A stretch of DNA of 64,000 nucleotides from Ceratotherium simum simum (Eukaryota > Chordata > Mammalia > Perissodactyla > Rhinocerotidae), in contig NW_004454177.1 of the NCBI RefSeq assembly GCF_000283155.1, positions 30,025,013 to 30,089,012 on the forward strand, written 5' to 3'. The notes under the pieces are model-generated. The model searched no databases, was not told where the DNA came from, and worked only from the letters and a program-made list of their open reading frames with translations. Made by a program: the position numbers and the translations under genes. This document shows, one piece after another, positions 33,898 through 44,925 of the stretch (its first letter is position 1; each line of letters begins with the position of its first letter).

Positions 33898-34599
33898 GTA
33901 ATGGTCATGTTCACAAGGCTGAAACTCTAACATCATTGATTTTATGGCATTATTTCTTAATGAACCCTTTTAGAATGTAAGTGACTAAAAAGTACATAAG
34001 GTACCTCCATTTGAGCTTTGAAATAGGAAAGATCAAAGAGAAGGTCTTCCATCTCCTTCTTGGCTCCAGTGAACTGTAGCTCAGTAAATGACAACAGTAT
34101 AATTCCTAAAACAGAAGGCCCTTGTGATTCAAAAGAAAAGTACCATTAACGATCACACCAATTTATTTGGATGAAACATCCTAACAGGCAGAAAATGTTC
34201 TGAACACTTCTTGAAAAATATATCTTAGTTGTACATAACGGAAACTTTTTTTCTGTTGCTGTAGCTCATAGGTTAATGAAAATTCTTCCTTATGGGATCC
34301 TGTTAGAGCTATCAGAAAGCTAAAAATTTGGAGTTTAGAAATAAGCAATGAAATCTTTAATCTTCTGTGAGGTTGTTAAAATCAGCTAATGGCTAGTTGT
34401 GGACAAAGCTGTTACAACTTGATAGATTCATGGTGACATACATGAAATTTGTTGATTATCTCAGCTCAGTACCCACACTAGCTAATGACATAATTGTTAT
34501 TATCATGTGTGCAACAGAATTCCCATAGAGAACTAAAATTTTTTTAAAAGGCACCAAAAATGCCATTGCTTAATCAATGTTTTAAACATTTTTTAGCAA

Positions 34600-35035
34600 T
34601 ATTAAACCATCATGTATTATGAAACTAGTATGTTCCTGACGCTGTGGAACAGAGTGCAGGAGATTCGTAGATAAAAAGACACTTGTTCCTGACCTCCAGA
34701 GACTCAGATCTAGTAAAGAAGTTAGAATAAAATTGAGAATCATAATTGTATGTAAGAGCTTTAACAGACATATGCATAGTGCTCTAAATACGAGAAAGAG
34801 GCAGCTACTACTGGTGGAGTAAGGAAAGGCTTCACAGTAGAGGTGACATATGAACTGGTTATGGAAGGATGAGTTAAAGTACGTTAGAAAAGGTAGAGAA
34901 AGGTATTCTGATAGAAAGAACAGTACATGAAAATATATAGAGCTGTGAAGGAGCATAGTGTGTTCAGGAAAAACTAGTATCTAGCAGATTGCCTAACACA
35001 TACTAGGTGTTAATAAATATCTCTGTCATGAAACT
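34600..35035 (-). mobile_element. L2 fragment, antisense
   Basis: Antisense L2 text is present: 'ttcctgacctccagagactc', 'ggaaaggcttcacagtagag' and 'gtgacatatgaactggttat'. A short sense-like L2 end ('gcctaacacatactaggtgt') follows at about 34985-35025. Confidence 0.7.
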
Positions 35036-35200
35036 TGGAATGTAAACAGTATATATGAATAACAGGAAACCAGTTTGGAGAAATAGATAAATATAGGCAA
35101 GTTCTAGTGGTCAATTTCCAAGCATCGTTGTTCTTTCACTATATAGCACTGTAAGAATTATTTTACTGAAATGAACCAAAGTTTGGATATGGAGACACTT

Positions 35201-35746
35201 TGTCCCAGCTATCTATTTCTGCATAAAAAATATTTCAAACTTAATGGCTTAAAACACTGGAAGCATTTATCTTGCTCACAAATGCGCAATTTGGGCAGGG
35301 CTTGGAAAGAGGTAGCTGGTCTCCGCTCTACTTGGCATCGGCTGAAGCGGCTTAAAGACTGAAGTGTGTCAGCAGCCGGTGGTTGCTCATTCACACATCT
35401 CACAGTTGACTGGCTATCAGCTGAGACCTTCAGTGGGGCTGTCTACTGAAACATGTACACATGACCCTCCCCTTAACCTGGGCTTCCTCATAACACGGTG
35501 GTTGGGTTCCAGTGGTGATATCCTGAGAGAGGCAGGCAGAAGCTGCATAATTTTAAGATCTAGTCTTGGAAGTTACATAATGTCATATCTGCTCCACTCT
35601 TTTGGTGGAAGCACATACTACCCCTTCAAGTTGAAAGGGAGAGAAAATAGACTCCTCGTCTTGGTTGGTGATATGGCAAGGACTGTAAGAGCATGCTAGA
35701 CCGGAAATATTGCTGTGAACACTTTTGGAAAATGCAGTCTACCACA
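35201..35746 (-). mobile_element. MaLR/MLT1-like LTR, antisense
   Basis: It starts 'tgtcccagctatctatttct' with 'aacttaatggcttaaaacac', and ends 'atgcagtctaccaca', again TG...CA. The interior phrases 'gagaggcaggcagaagctgc' and 'cttggaagttacataatgtc' are typical. Its 546 bp is at the long end for the family. The overlapping frames of 63-111 codons have no coding support. Confidence 0.65.
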
Positions 35747-37165
35747 AATGGTTTTTTCCCCATCCACATAATAAATAATAAAAATGACATACACAAAATA
35801 GGAATCTAACATTTTTTTAAGTAGACTCAACGGTACAGACCACAAAACTCATCTTGTTTGGTTAGCTCAGGACTTATCAATTATCTTGTTGTATTATAAT
35901 TGGCGATTTACTCATCTGATATTTTAAGCTTCATTAGAGCAGGAAATGAGTCTGTTTTGTTTAATCGTTGTATCTCTAACACCTGGTGGGATCCTGGCAT
36001 TTTTTTTTTTTTTTAGTAGATATTTAATTAATATTTGCTAAATAAATGAATGCACAAGTATATATGAACTTAATAATACAAAGCACCACCTTCTAAATAA
36101 CTGACTTCCGTAATAAAGTCTTTTCACATGAATATATTTTAAAGCCTGATACCAATTTTGATAACAATGTAATTTTTAGTGTGTGACCCACTCAAAGATA
36201 ATGATAATTGAAAGTTTTAGAGGATTATAATCTTGCCAAGGTTGGGGGGTGTTGTCAATAGCAAATAGTTAATATTTTTCTTATTTCTTAATAAAAGGAA
36301 TAAGCCATCTGAAATCAGAGCAAGCTTTTAAAAATAAGATAGATTACAAAAGTTTGAGGTGCTCTTTAAAAGATATTACCCACCTTCTTCTAGTGACTAA
36401 AATACACCCTGGAGTTAATTCAGTCACTGTGAATATGATATACAAATCCCTTTGAAACATTACATGTTATTTGTAATTTACTTTAAATATATTTAAGATA
36501 GAAAACTCAAAAAACAATTATTATGTGTACTGTTGTTTTATAGTTGCTGCACAAATGCTCAGTTTATGTTAAATAGTCTGCCATCCCTTCCTCTCCCCTC
36601 AGCTCAGTGGAAACATATGGAAATTGACAAGAACCTGATCTCTAACACAAGAAGAAAATTTCTGTTTTGTTGTTTGTAAGACGCATCACACTTTAATCTT
36701 CTCAAGTGTTAAAGTGTAAAATGTATGAATTGGGAAATTTATATGTCTGGACTACATTTATTAGTTATAAGACTGTTGAATGATTTACTTTAAAATGCTG
36801 CCTGAAGTTTGGTTTGCTAATCAATAAATGTTTAATCTAGTTTCGTAAACTATTACCAAGGAGGTTTGTCAGTTTCAATTCCCTTCAATATTTATAGCTA
36901 ACAGGGATGAAATTACATTGTAAGCAAATACGGCGGAGCATATGAAAAGGTTTAGATTGCTTTCTATTTTGAAGATGGAATGAGAAGTTTGACTGTTATC
37001 AGTGAATTTCCTGCAGCCCCTTGGTTCCCTCAAAGCCTCGTGTCTCTTGAGTCACATAAATGTTGACTGTGTATACAGATGAGTTAGTCCTAAAATTTCA
37101 CTGATAAAATATGATTTTTAATCTATTGATTTGTTAAATTTCTGGTAAATTTTTGTGAATACAGC
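35747..37165. other. Unassigned tract
   Basis: AT-rich. A strong acceptor-like site ends at 36602 ('cccttcctctcccctcag'), with a possible donor at 36676; nothing else was recognised. Confidence 0.4.
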
Positions 37166-37169
37166 GCTT

Positions 37170-37400
37170 AGCACAAGCATAGTTCGGAGAATGAGAGCAA
37201 GGAGAACCTGCTCTGGCTTTGTCATTTAGGAAGTTTTGCACCGGACAAGCAATTTGACTTCTCTGGGCCTTAGTTTCATTATTTTTGTAAGTTGAAGTCA
37301 ACAAGATCATCTCTGCATTCTCCTTTAGCTTTTGACATTTTGTGCCTTATTGCACAAAAGAGAAACTCAATAAATGTATATTTAATGATAGAAGACTAAA
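37170..37400 (+). mobile_element. MIR fragment
   Basis: The phrases 'acctgctctggctttgtcat', 'caagcaatttgacttctctg' and 'ggccttagtttcattatttt' follow MIR order. An 'actcaataaatgta' end follows. Confidence 0.6.
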
Positions 37401-37764
37401 TGAATAAGTGAATATACTTAGTCCAACATTGTTTCATATTTCCCCAAACAAATTGTTTTACCAAATATAACTTTACATTTTTTTAAGCTGATACGCAGAT
37501 ACGTACATGTTGTATAAATATAAATTCATGGCTTCCAGGCAAACATTTTTGAAAGAATTTCTTCAATAATTTCAAGAGAGAGTTCTCCAGTGGCGTAGAT
37601 AGTACCTAATATTTATAAACATAAATACTCAGAAAAAATTGGGGACTTCTTACTTTTTAAGCCAGAAGAAAAATTAAACCAAATATACATTCTAATGCAA
37701 GAAAGAAGATTGCAGCTTGACCATACTGTTGCCTGTATAGTGAGAACTAATAAAACTGCATTTT

Positions 37765-38560
37765 TTATCTTTGTTGTGGTATAATTTACATTCCATAAAA
37801 TTCATCCATTAAAAGTATACAATTCTAAGTAAGTCTATCGAGTTGTGTAACCATCATAACCATCCAGTTTTAGAACCTTTCCGTTACCCCCCAAAAAATT
37901 CCCTCAATCCTATTTTCAGTGAATCCTCTCATTCACCTCCAACCCCAGTTAACCACTTGTCTGATTTCTACATCTACAGATTTGACTTTTCTAGATGTTT
38001 CATATAAATGGAATCAATATGTAGTCTTTAGCACCTGGCTTCTTTTACTTAGTATAATATTTCTGAGATTCATCTTTGTTGTAGCATGTATCAGTACTTA
38101 TTCCTTTTTATTGTTAAATAATATTCCATTGTAGGGATATACCATCTTTTTAATCCATTCATCAGTTGGATATTGGATTGTTTCAAGTTTTTGTCTATTT
38201 TGAATAATGTGGCTATAACATTGCTGTACAAGGCTTTGTGTGAATATATTTTTTCATTTCTCTTGGGTAGATTCTTAGGAGTAGAATTTCTGGACTGTAT
38301 GATAAGTTTATGTTTAACTTTTCAATGTTATGCCAAATTGTTTTCCAAAGTGGCTGTAGCATTTTATATTCTCACCAGCAATGTAGTGGAGTTCCAGTTT
38401 CTCCACATCCTTGTCAACACTTGTTATTGTCTGTCTTTTTGATTATAGCCATTCTAGTGAGTGTGAAATAGTACCTCACTGTTGTTTTAATTTACAGTTC
38501 ACTAACGACTAGTGATGTTGAACATCCTTCCATGTGCCTGTGGCCATTTGTGTATGAATA
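37765..38560 (-). mobile_element. L1 3' region, antisense
   Basis: Antisense L1 hallmarks are 'ggtataatttacattccata', 'ccccagttaaccacttgtct', 'ccattcatcagttggatatt', 'ttttccaaagtggctgtagc' and 'tagtgatgttgaacatcctt'. It continues into L2 text at about 38570. Confidence 0.88.
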
Positions 38561-38569
38561 GAATAATAA

Positions 38570-38900
38570 AACAGGGTAATTGAAAAGAGAGGAGTGAGGT
38601 AAGAGCAGTGTTACTATTTTAAAAAGTAATCAGGGATGATCTCTCAAATAAGAAGAAAGTATTTGGGAAGAAACCTGAAAGAAGTGGGGAAAAGCACTTC
38701 TTTTTTAGCAAGAACAAGTGCACATCCCTGGAGGGAGAGCAGCTTTCATACATTCTAGGTAAACAAAGAAGACACCGTGGATGGAGCAAAGCGGAGGAGG
38801 GGGAAGTGATAGAAGACGAAATCAGAGAGGAAACAGGGATGGGTTGGTAGGAGTGCAGATTTTGTAGGGTTTTAAAAGTTATTGATTTGGCTTCAGTAGA
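38570..38900 (-). mobile_element. L2 fragment, antisense
   Basis: The phrases 'aaaacagggtaattgaaaag', 'aagaacaagtgcacatccct' and 'agattttgtagggttttaaa' match the antisense L2 body. Confidence 0.65.
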
Positions 38901-39284
38901 CTGATTTACACTAATTCAACCCAAAGAAACTTGTGTAAAAAAACAAATTCTAAATGATAATTTGTTAATTTACACTGAGTTAACTAATAAGATTATTCAT
39001 ATCTGCAGATTAATATATTGGGGTCTTCCCAGTTCCTGTAGAGAGTGAATAGGAACTTAACTCAGCTTGAACTTGAACTCAGCTACCTAATCATTCCTGG
39101 ATATTCAATTTTGTGTGGGCAAGTTGCTGGCAATATCCAGGATATACAATTTTCCAAGTGCAGTCCCAGCACCTATGACAGCAATATGGTTCCTCTGGCC
39201 TGGCTGGTGGATAAAGAAAATGCTGGGGCCTCATCTGAAGAAGGACCCAACTGCGGTCCAGTCTCACAAGGTGATTTTTTTGGC
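38901..39284. other. Unassigned, with an open and locally GC-richer stretch
   Basis: An acceptor-like 'cttcccagttcctgtag' lies near 39024-39040. A long open frame follows (39045-39299) through a GC-richer segment, with a weak donor 'gtgatt' at about 39271. Not recognised. Confidence 0.3.
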
Positions 39285-42200
39285 CAATATGATTGGTGAA
39301 AAGGGATATTTCATTATTATTTTTATTAACGTTTTTCTATTAGTGAGTCTGAGGTTCTTTTCATATGGTTATTGGTCATCTGAATTTACTCTTCTGTGAT
39401 TTGTGTATTTAAACCAACTCGTTGTCTATTTTATAGTTCTCTTTAAGCTATCAAATGTAAGAGCTGATTATATAAAACAAATATCAATGTTTTATCTTTT
39501 ATTTACACTGAGAGTTTCTTCCAATTAACCATGTACTTGACGTCACTCATAGTATCTTTATTGAAATTCTTTTCAATTTTTCTCTCATCAAACTTAAATA
39601 TACTTTTCCTCCTTGGGTTCTGGATATACTGTCTTATTTTAAGATCCTTCAAACTCGTAGATTATACAAATATTCTACTAACGTTTTTCCTAAGATTATT
39701 ATCGCTTTCCTATATTTCACTTACTAATTTTATTTATGTTTATTTGTTTATTTATTTGCCTCTGTGTGTATGTGTGTGCGTGTGTGTGTTTATTTATGGG
39801 GATGGGAGGAGATCCAACTCTCTTTTATTCCAGGAGGATAGACAATTTTAACAGCACTATTGCTAAAATACACCATCGTTTCACAGTGAACAGAAATAGT
39901 ACCTTTACCTTACACACACATGCGCGCACACACACACACCCTATAGCCTATTACCAAAATTTATTTTGTGTTTTACTAATTTATTCACACATTCCTAAGC
40001 CAATATTATATTCTTGAATATTTTTCTTTCAAAATAATTGTAGATCACTTTAATCTAGTTCCAAAGAAAACATCTTAAGCCTTCTAACTAAAATTTCTTG
40101 TAATTCATATATTACCTTGAGAAGAATTGTCGATTTTATGATATGAGTGTTCCCATTAGGAACATGGTAAATCTTTCCATTAGTCCACATCTTAATCAGT
40201 TTCCTTTGGAAATATTTTACAGGTGTCTTCGTATAGGTCTCATACTGGTCTTGTTATGATTATTTCTAATTATTTTATAGTTTTGGTTACTATTTTGAAT
40301 AGGATAACTTCATTTTCACTTATAGCTGATTACATCAAATGTAAAGAAAAATCTATTGAGGTTTGTATATTTATAATGTACGTGGCGACTTTTAAAATTT
40401 CCCTTAAGAGGATTAGCAGACGTTTAGATTTCTTAGGTTTCAGTTTTTAGCAAAAGTTATATAATCTTATTTTAATTTTTCAATATTAGTACTGATTATT
40501 TAAAGTTCTTCTTTTTGGCATTTGCTAGAATGTATTTTTTAAAGTTGAATAATAATGGTCAAAGTGGGCTTCTCGTTGTTTACAAGTGAAAATTATTTAT
40601 TCTATTGAAGTCGTTTCTTTGCTTTCTTCTTTTAGTCAAGGTTTATTGAGAATATCTGCTAAATGTCATCACATAACTTTCAGCATCTAGGACTATATTC
40701 CTTTGGTTTTCTCATTAATAACTTGGTATCATGAAATGTGTTAATAAACTTCCTGATTTTGTACTCACCCTCATATTCCTGGAATCCTCTCTGTGACTGT
40801 CTCACTGCTAACTTCCAATTGATAAATATTTTATTTGCATCTATAATTTAAAGTATCATTGGATTATTTTCCTTCTTTGTACACTTCTCATCATGTTTTG
40901 ATATTAATATTATGTTTTATTTATATAAGGAATTTAGAAGTTTCCTCAATTTTCTTATGGCCTATAATTTAAATAAATTAGAACTCTCTCTTCTCTAAAC
41001 ATTAAACTCATCCTTGAAATTCTCCCATCATGGTTCCTTGTTTAGACATACATTTTAAATATCCTTTCCAATCTATTTTGCAATAATAAATTTCCTAAGT
41101 TTTCTGCTTATTCATCAGTCAATGTTGATAATTTATCTGTTTGCTAGGAAAACATCTACATAATGTAGGTTTTCAAATTGGTTATTCTTTTATAATTCTT
41201 TAAATCTCATTTACATCTGAATGATATCTCCATTTTCATCCTAATATATTTTCTTGCTTCCCTTTTCCTTAATTGAGCTCACAATCTGAATTATCGATCT
41301 TGAAAGAATCAGTTTTCAGATTTATCCTTTTTATTTATTTATTTACTTTCTGTTTATTTTTTCAGATTCTATTTTTGTGTATTCTTTATACTACTTTGTT
41401 TCAGCATATTTTGTTTGTTTTGTCTAATTTCTCAAGGTAAATACTAAGTTTCTGTATTTTTTGTCTTTCTTCTTTAAACCATTTAAAGATGTACGATTTT
41501 CTGTAAGAATAACTTCAGTTGTGTCCCATGGTTTTAGTACAAAGAGGTTTTTTTTTTAATGGCTTTCTAGACAGTTTGTAATTTCATTTTTGAATTCTTC
41601 TTTCATCTAAGGGTTATTTAAGAGAATGTTTCGTAATTTCTATGTAACTAATTTTTCAGAACTTCTAGATTATTAGATTAACTATCAAAGAATATGATCT
41701 GTAAAAATCTCTACTTTAAAATGTTCTCATTTATTCTTTGTCAGCAAGCAAAAGATTGATTTTAAAAACATTCCATGGACATAAAAAAATAAATTACTTT
41801 CTGTTTGTGAGATGAAAAGTTCTCTCTCTCTCTTCACTTCAGGCTCTCTCTTTCTGTCTCCTTTTCCTCCCCCTAACACACACACACACACACACATACA
41901 CACACACACACACGTGTGATTATATTGTTCAATTTCTTCCCATCTTAACTTCTTTTTCTTTAGTTGATTTGGCCTAATGTATACATATGAACCCAAATAT
42001 CCTAATTTAATTATATTTTTAGTCAAATTCTCCTTGTGTTGCTAATAAAATTTTTTAATATAATCAGCTGCTGTGTTGTTTAGCATATACAAGTTTATTA
42101 CTGATACTTCATAAAGAATTGCATTTTATTATTGTTTATTGTTTATTATTACACAATGGTCTTTTTATCCCATTTAACAAAAATTCCTAACTTGTCTAAT

Positions 42201-42290
42201 ATCAGCTTTACTTTTCCTGCTTTTCTTTGGTTTTAGTTTGTCTGGTATCCTCTGCTTATTCCACTTTTTCATTTAAAAACACTTCTGTAC
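39285..42290 (-). mobile_element. Long old L1 fragment, antisense
   Basis: About 3 kb of T-rich antisense ORF2 text: 'ggttattggtcatctgaatt', 'gatccaactctcttttattc', 'cttcagttgtgtcccatggt' and 'tttttgaattcttctttcat', then 'cacaatggtctttttatccc'. It is interrupted by TG (about 39766-39790), CA (about 39916-39939) and CA (about 41876-41913) microsatellites and an ATTT run near 41330-41345. No intact ORF2 segment remains. Confidence 0.8.
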
Positions 42291-43124
42291 ACATAAACGT
42301 ATTTGTATGATTTTAATTGCATAGAAATATTTTTCTATTTTTGTGAAAATTTTTACCATAGCTTATTGTTTTGCTTTTTTGATCAAATTACTGTTGTTAT
42401 CCTTTTCCTATGTTGCTTGGCTCCTTCATCTCTCTCTCTTTCTTGCATCTTTACCCACAATATCTCCTGTCAATACAAGCTCTCCCTAACCCCCACTCTA
42501 TAACCCATGTTGGAAATCTAGTATTTATTAGTTTACATTTTTCTTCATGCTCATATACTCATACACAAACCAATCAAATATATTCACACACACAAACATA
42601 AGTATCTAAATTTTCCATTGTTTGTTTTATAAAAATGTGATCACATTATATATAATTCTCTGCATTTTGCTTACTCCCAATACAGATAAATATTATTTTG
42701 CATAAGGCTGTTCTAGTGCTTTGAATAATGAACCACTCAACCAAGATCTAAAGTATCTTTTCATATCTGTAGTCTATATCTTAGAATACCATAGCAAGGT
42801 AGAAAGTGCTGATTTGTAACGCTATTGGAGTCACAGAAATGGGTCATGACTCATGGTGACTGTCACATATATGAACCCTTGTTCCTCTCCTAAAAGGATG
42901 TATTACTTTAAAATTTTAGAGTTGAGTTCATTTTTTTTAATATTATCTAAATTCTGTAACACTTTTTGTGGTGATCTGAAACACCAAGTGAGGGTTGAGA
43001 CTTACTGAATGTAGAATCTCAGGATATCAGCTACGAACAGGAAAGAGTAAAATAATTCCAAGACAGATCAGTTACATTTCTCACTCTCAAGTAGAAATAG
43101 AACTGCCTTTCCTGTCACTTTGTG
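42291..43124. other. Unassigned, probably old LINE-derived in part
   Basis: Text near 42600-42720 ('gtgatcacattatatataat') looks like old repeat. The family was not determined. Confidence 0.35.
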
Positions 43125-43260
43125 GCATTCTTTCATTCATTCATTTGGTAATTCACTTATTTGATAGACGTTTATTGAATGTCCACAATGCATCACTGAC
43201 CTAGGCACCGTAGTGAACAGTACACAATTCCAAACCTGTTGGTGAATAAAGAAAATTATA
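43125..43260 (-). mobile_element. L2 3' end, antisense
   Basis: The phrases 'cattcattcatttggtaatt', 'gacgtttattgaatgtccac' and 'gacctaggcaccgtagtgaa' are an antisense L2 terminus. Confidence 0.75.
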
Positions 43261-43436
43261 TTTGTTTGTTCATTATCTATCCCACCCACATCAGAATATA
43301 TGCTCCATGAAGGCAGAAAATTTGGTTTTTTTGCGAATGCATCGCAGAACTCAGAAAAGTGCCTGACAATAAAGGAATAGTAAGTAAACAGCTAGCGATA
43401 ATTTAGTGTAATAAGTGCTGTGCTACAGTGCTAGAG

Positions 43437-43652
43437 CAGGAATTGGCCTTTTTTCCTTTCTGTAAAGGGGCAGATAGTAAACAGTTTAGAGTTTGGAGGC
43501 CATGCAGTCTCTGTCGCATTCTGCCAGTGTAGCTCAAAAGAGCCATAGACAGTGCATAAACAAATGGACGTGATTGTATTCCAATAACTTTTATTACAAA
43601 AGACAAAGCTGCAGGCTGGATTTGGTCTGAGGACTATAGTTTGCCAACCCTG
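43437..43652 (+). mobile_element. MER20 (hAT-Charlie)
   Basis: It matches the MER20 order: 'tttctgtaaaggggcagata', 'gtctctgtcgcattctgcca', 'gagccatagacagtgcataa', 'ccaataacttttattacaaa' and 'actatagtttgccaaccctg'. Its 216 bp equals the usual length of about 219 bp. The flanking 8-mers match at only 5 of 8 positions. Confidence 0.88.
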
Positions 43653-43734
43653 TGTAAGAAATACACGTAGAAAACCTATATACATAGACTGATCTGTGGA
43701 GGGTTTGGAAAGTCTTTCCAGAAAAAGTTTAATC

Positions 43735-44186
43735 CAGTAGTTCCCAAATGTTAACATGCATGTGTGTCAGAGTCACCTGGAAGGCTTGTTACAACACAAA
43801 TTGCTAAGTTCCACCCCAGAGTGTTTGAGTCCATAGGTCTGGGGTGGAACCTGAAAATTTGCCTTATTTTTTTTTTTTTTTTTTTGTGAGGAGGACCAGC
43901 ACTGAGCTAACATCCAATGCCAATCCTCCTCTTTTTTCTTGAGGAAGATTGGTGCTGGGCTAACATCTGTGCCCATTTTCCTCTACTTTATATGGAACGC
44001 CACCACAGCATGGCCTAACGAGTGGTGTGTGGGTGCATGCGCAGGATCCCAACCTGCAAACCCTGGGCCGCCCAAGCGGAGCGCGCTCACTTAACCTCTT
44101 GCGCCACAAGACTGGCCCCAAAATTTGTATTTCTAACAACCAAGGTGATACTGATGCTTCTGGGGACCATACCTTGAGAACCACTG
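43735..44186. mobile_element. MER5-type hAT element split by an ERE
   Basis: The left end is 'cagtagttcccaaatg' and the right end 'cttgagaaccactg', which are inverted repeats. The 8-bp flanks are gtttaatc (43727-43734) and gtctaaac (44187-44194), with 6 of 8 matching. About 200 bp of element remains after the SINE at 43866-44119 is excluded, which fits MER5A. Confidence 0.85.
43866..44119 (-). mobile_element. ERE SINE inside the MER5-type element
   Basis: Antisense ERE: a long T run at about 43867-43885, 'gaggaggaccagcactgagc', the body, then the head ending 'cgccacaagactggcccc'. The target duplication starts aaaatttg on both sides (43854-43861 and 44120-44127). The 67-, 103- and 94-codon minus-strand frames across here are partly SINE translations. 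Confidence 0.92.
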
Positions 44187-44194
44187 GTCTAAAC

Positions 44195-44440
44195 TGACAC
44201 ATGATAGCTCTGTAGGGGAGGGAGGCAGAGAGAAAGTGTAGGGAATGTAGAGAATGTAGGGCATGGTACATTCAGAGGGCCAAAAGCAAGAAAGAATAAA
44301 ATATTCGGGAACAAGCACTTCAGTAACACTGGAACATGGGCGGAGAAGGTATTTAAAGAGCAGTGAGAAGTAAGGCTGGAGAATTAGGCTCCATCCTAAC
44401 TGCATGAAGCATGGCACACGTATCCCGTGTTCCTCAGAGT
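44195..44440 (-). mobile_element. L2 fragment, antisense
   Basis: The phrases 'ggtacattcagagggccaaa', 'gagcagtgagaagtaaggct' and 'attaggctccatcctaac' resemble the antisense L2 body. Confidence 0.5.
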
Positions 44441-44779
44441 TGTCACAAACTATTCATGAAAACTACATTTCTCTTCAAGGGTCCATAATTTTACCTCACT
44501 TGCAAATGTGTATTTTTTAAATAATAAAGTTACTATAATTGATAAGCTATATTTGACTGAATTTTTTTTAAAAGTTCAAGTAAACTATGGTTATTTATTA
44601 GGAGAGCGAGAATGTATGTGTATGTGTTTTATATACTTGACCTAAATAATTGATAATTTATCAGACAAACTTACAATGGGCTAAGTGCTGCGAAAGCCCT
44701 GTGCTAATTTTCTTCAGACACTCATCACAATGTCTTATTTTCTAGTTTATATATTTACTACTTGTTTTTCTTTTCCTAT

Positions 44780-44925
44780 CTCCACAACCAAACTCTGAGC
44801 TCCATGAGGGCATGTTGTCTGTCACTTACAAGAACATCTCTGGGATCTAGCTCAATGCTGGCACATGGCAGGTGTTTAGAAAAGAACGTTGAATAGAAGA
44901 ATGTATGAATTAATTAAATTACTTC
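44780..44925 (+). mobile_element. L2 3' end
   Basis: The order 'actctgagctccatgagggc', 'gggatctagctcaatgctgg' and 'cacatggcaggtgtttagaa' is the L2 3' terminus. Confidence 0.8.

Larger units (their letters stand above)
30386..34590. other. Long tract, mostly unassigned
   Basis: About 4.2 kb contains only an antisense MIR (about 32715-32830) that I can name, and a splice-bounded candidate at 33825-33897. It has low apparent repeat content and no long open frame beyond 119 codons (31172-31531, minus, unrecognised). Confidence 0.45.

Noticed and set aside
43773..44417. Overlapping 67- to 103-codon minus-strand frames
   Set aside because: They run through the ERE SINE, MER5 and L2 sequence; no independent coding signal.
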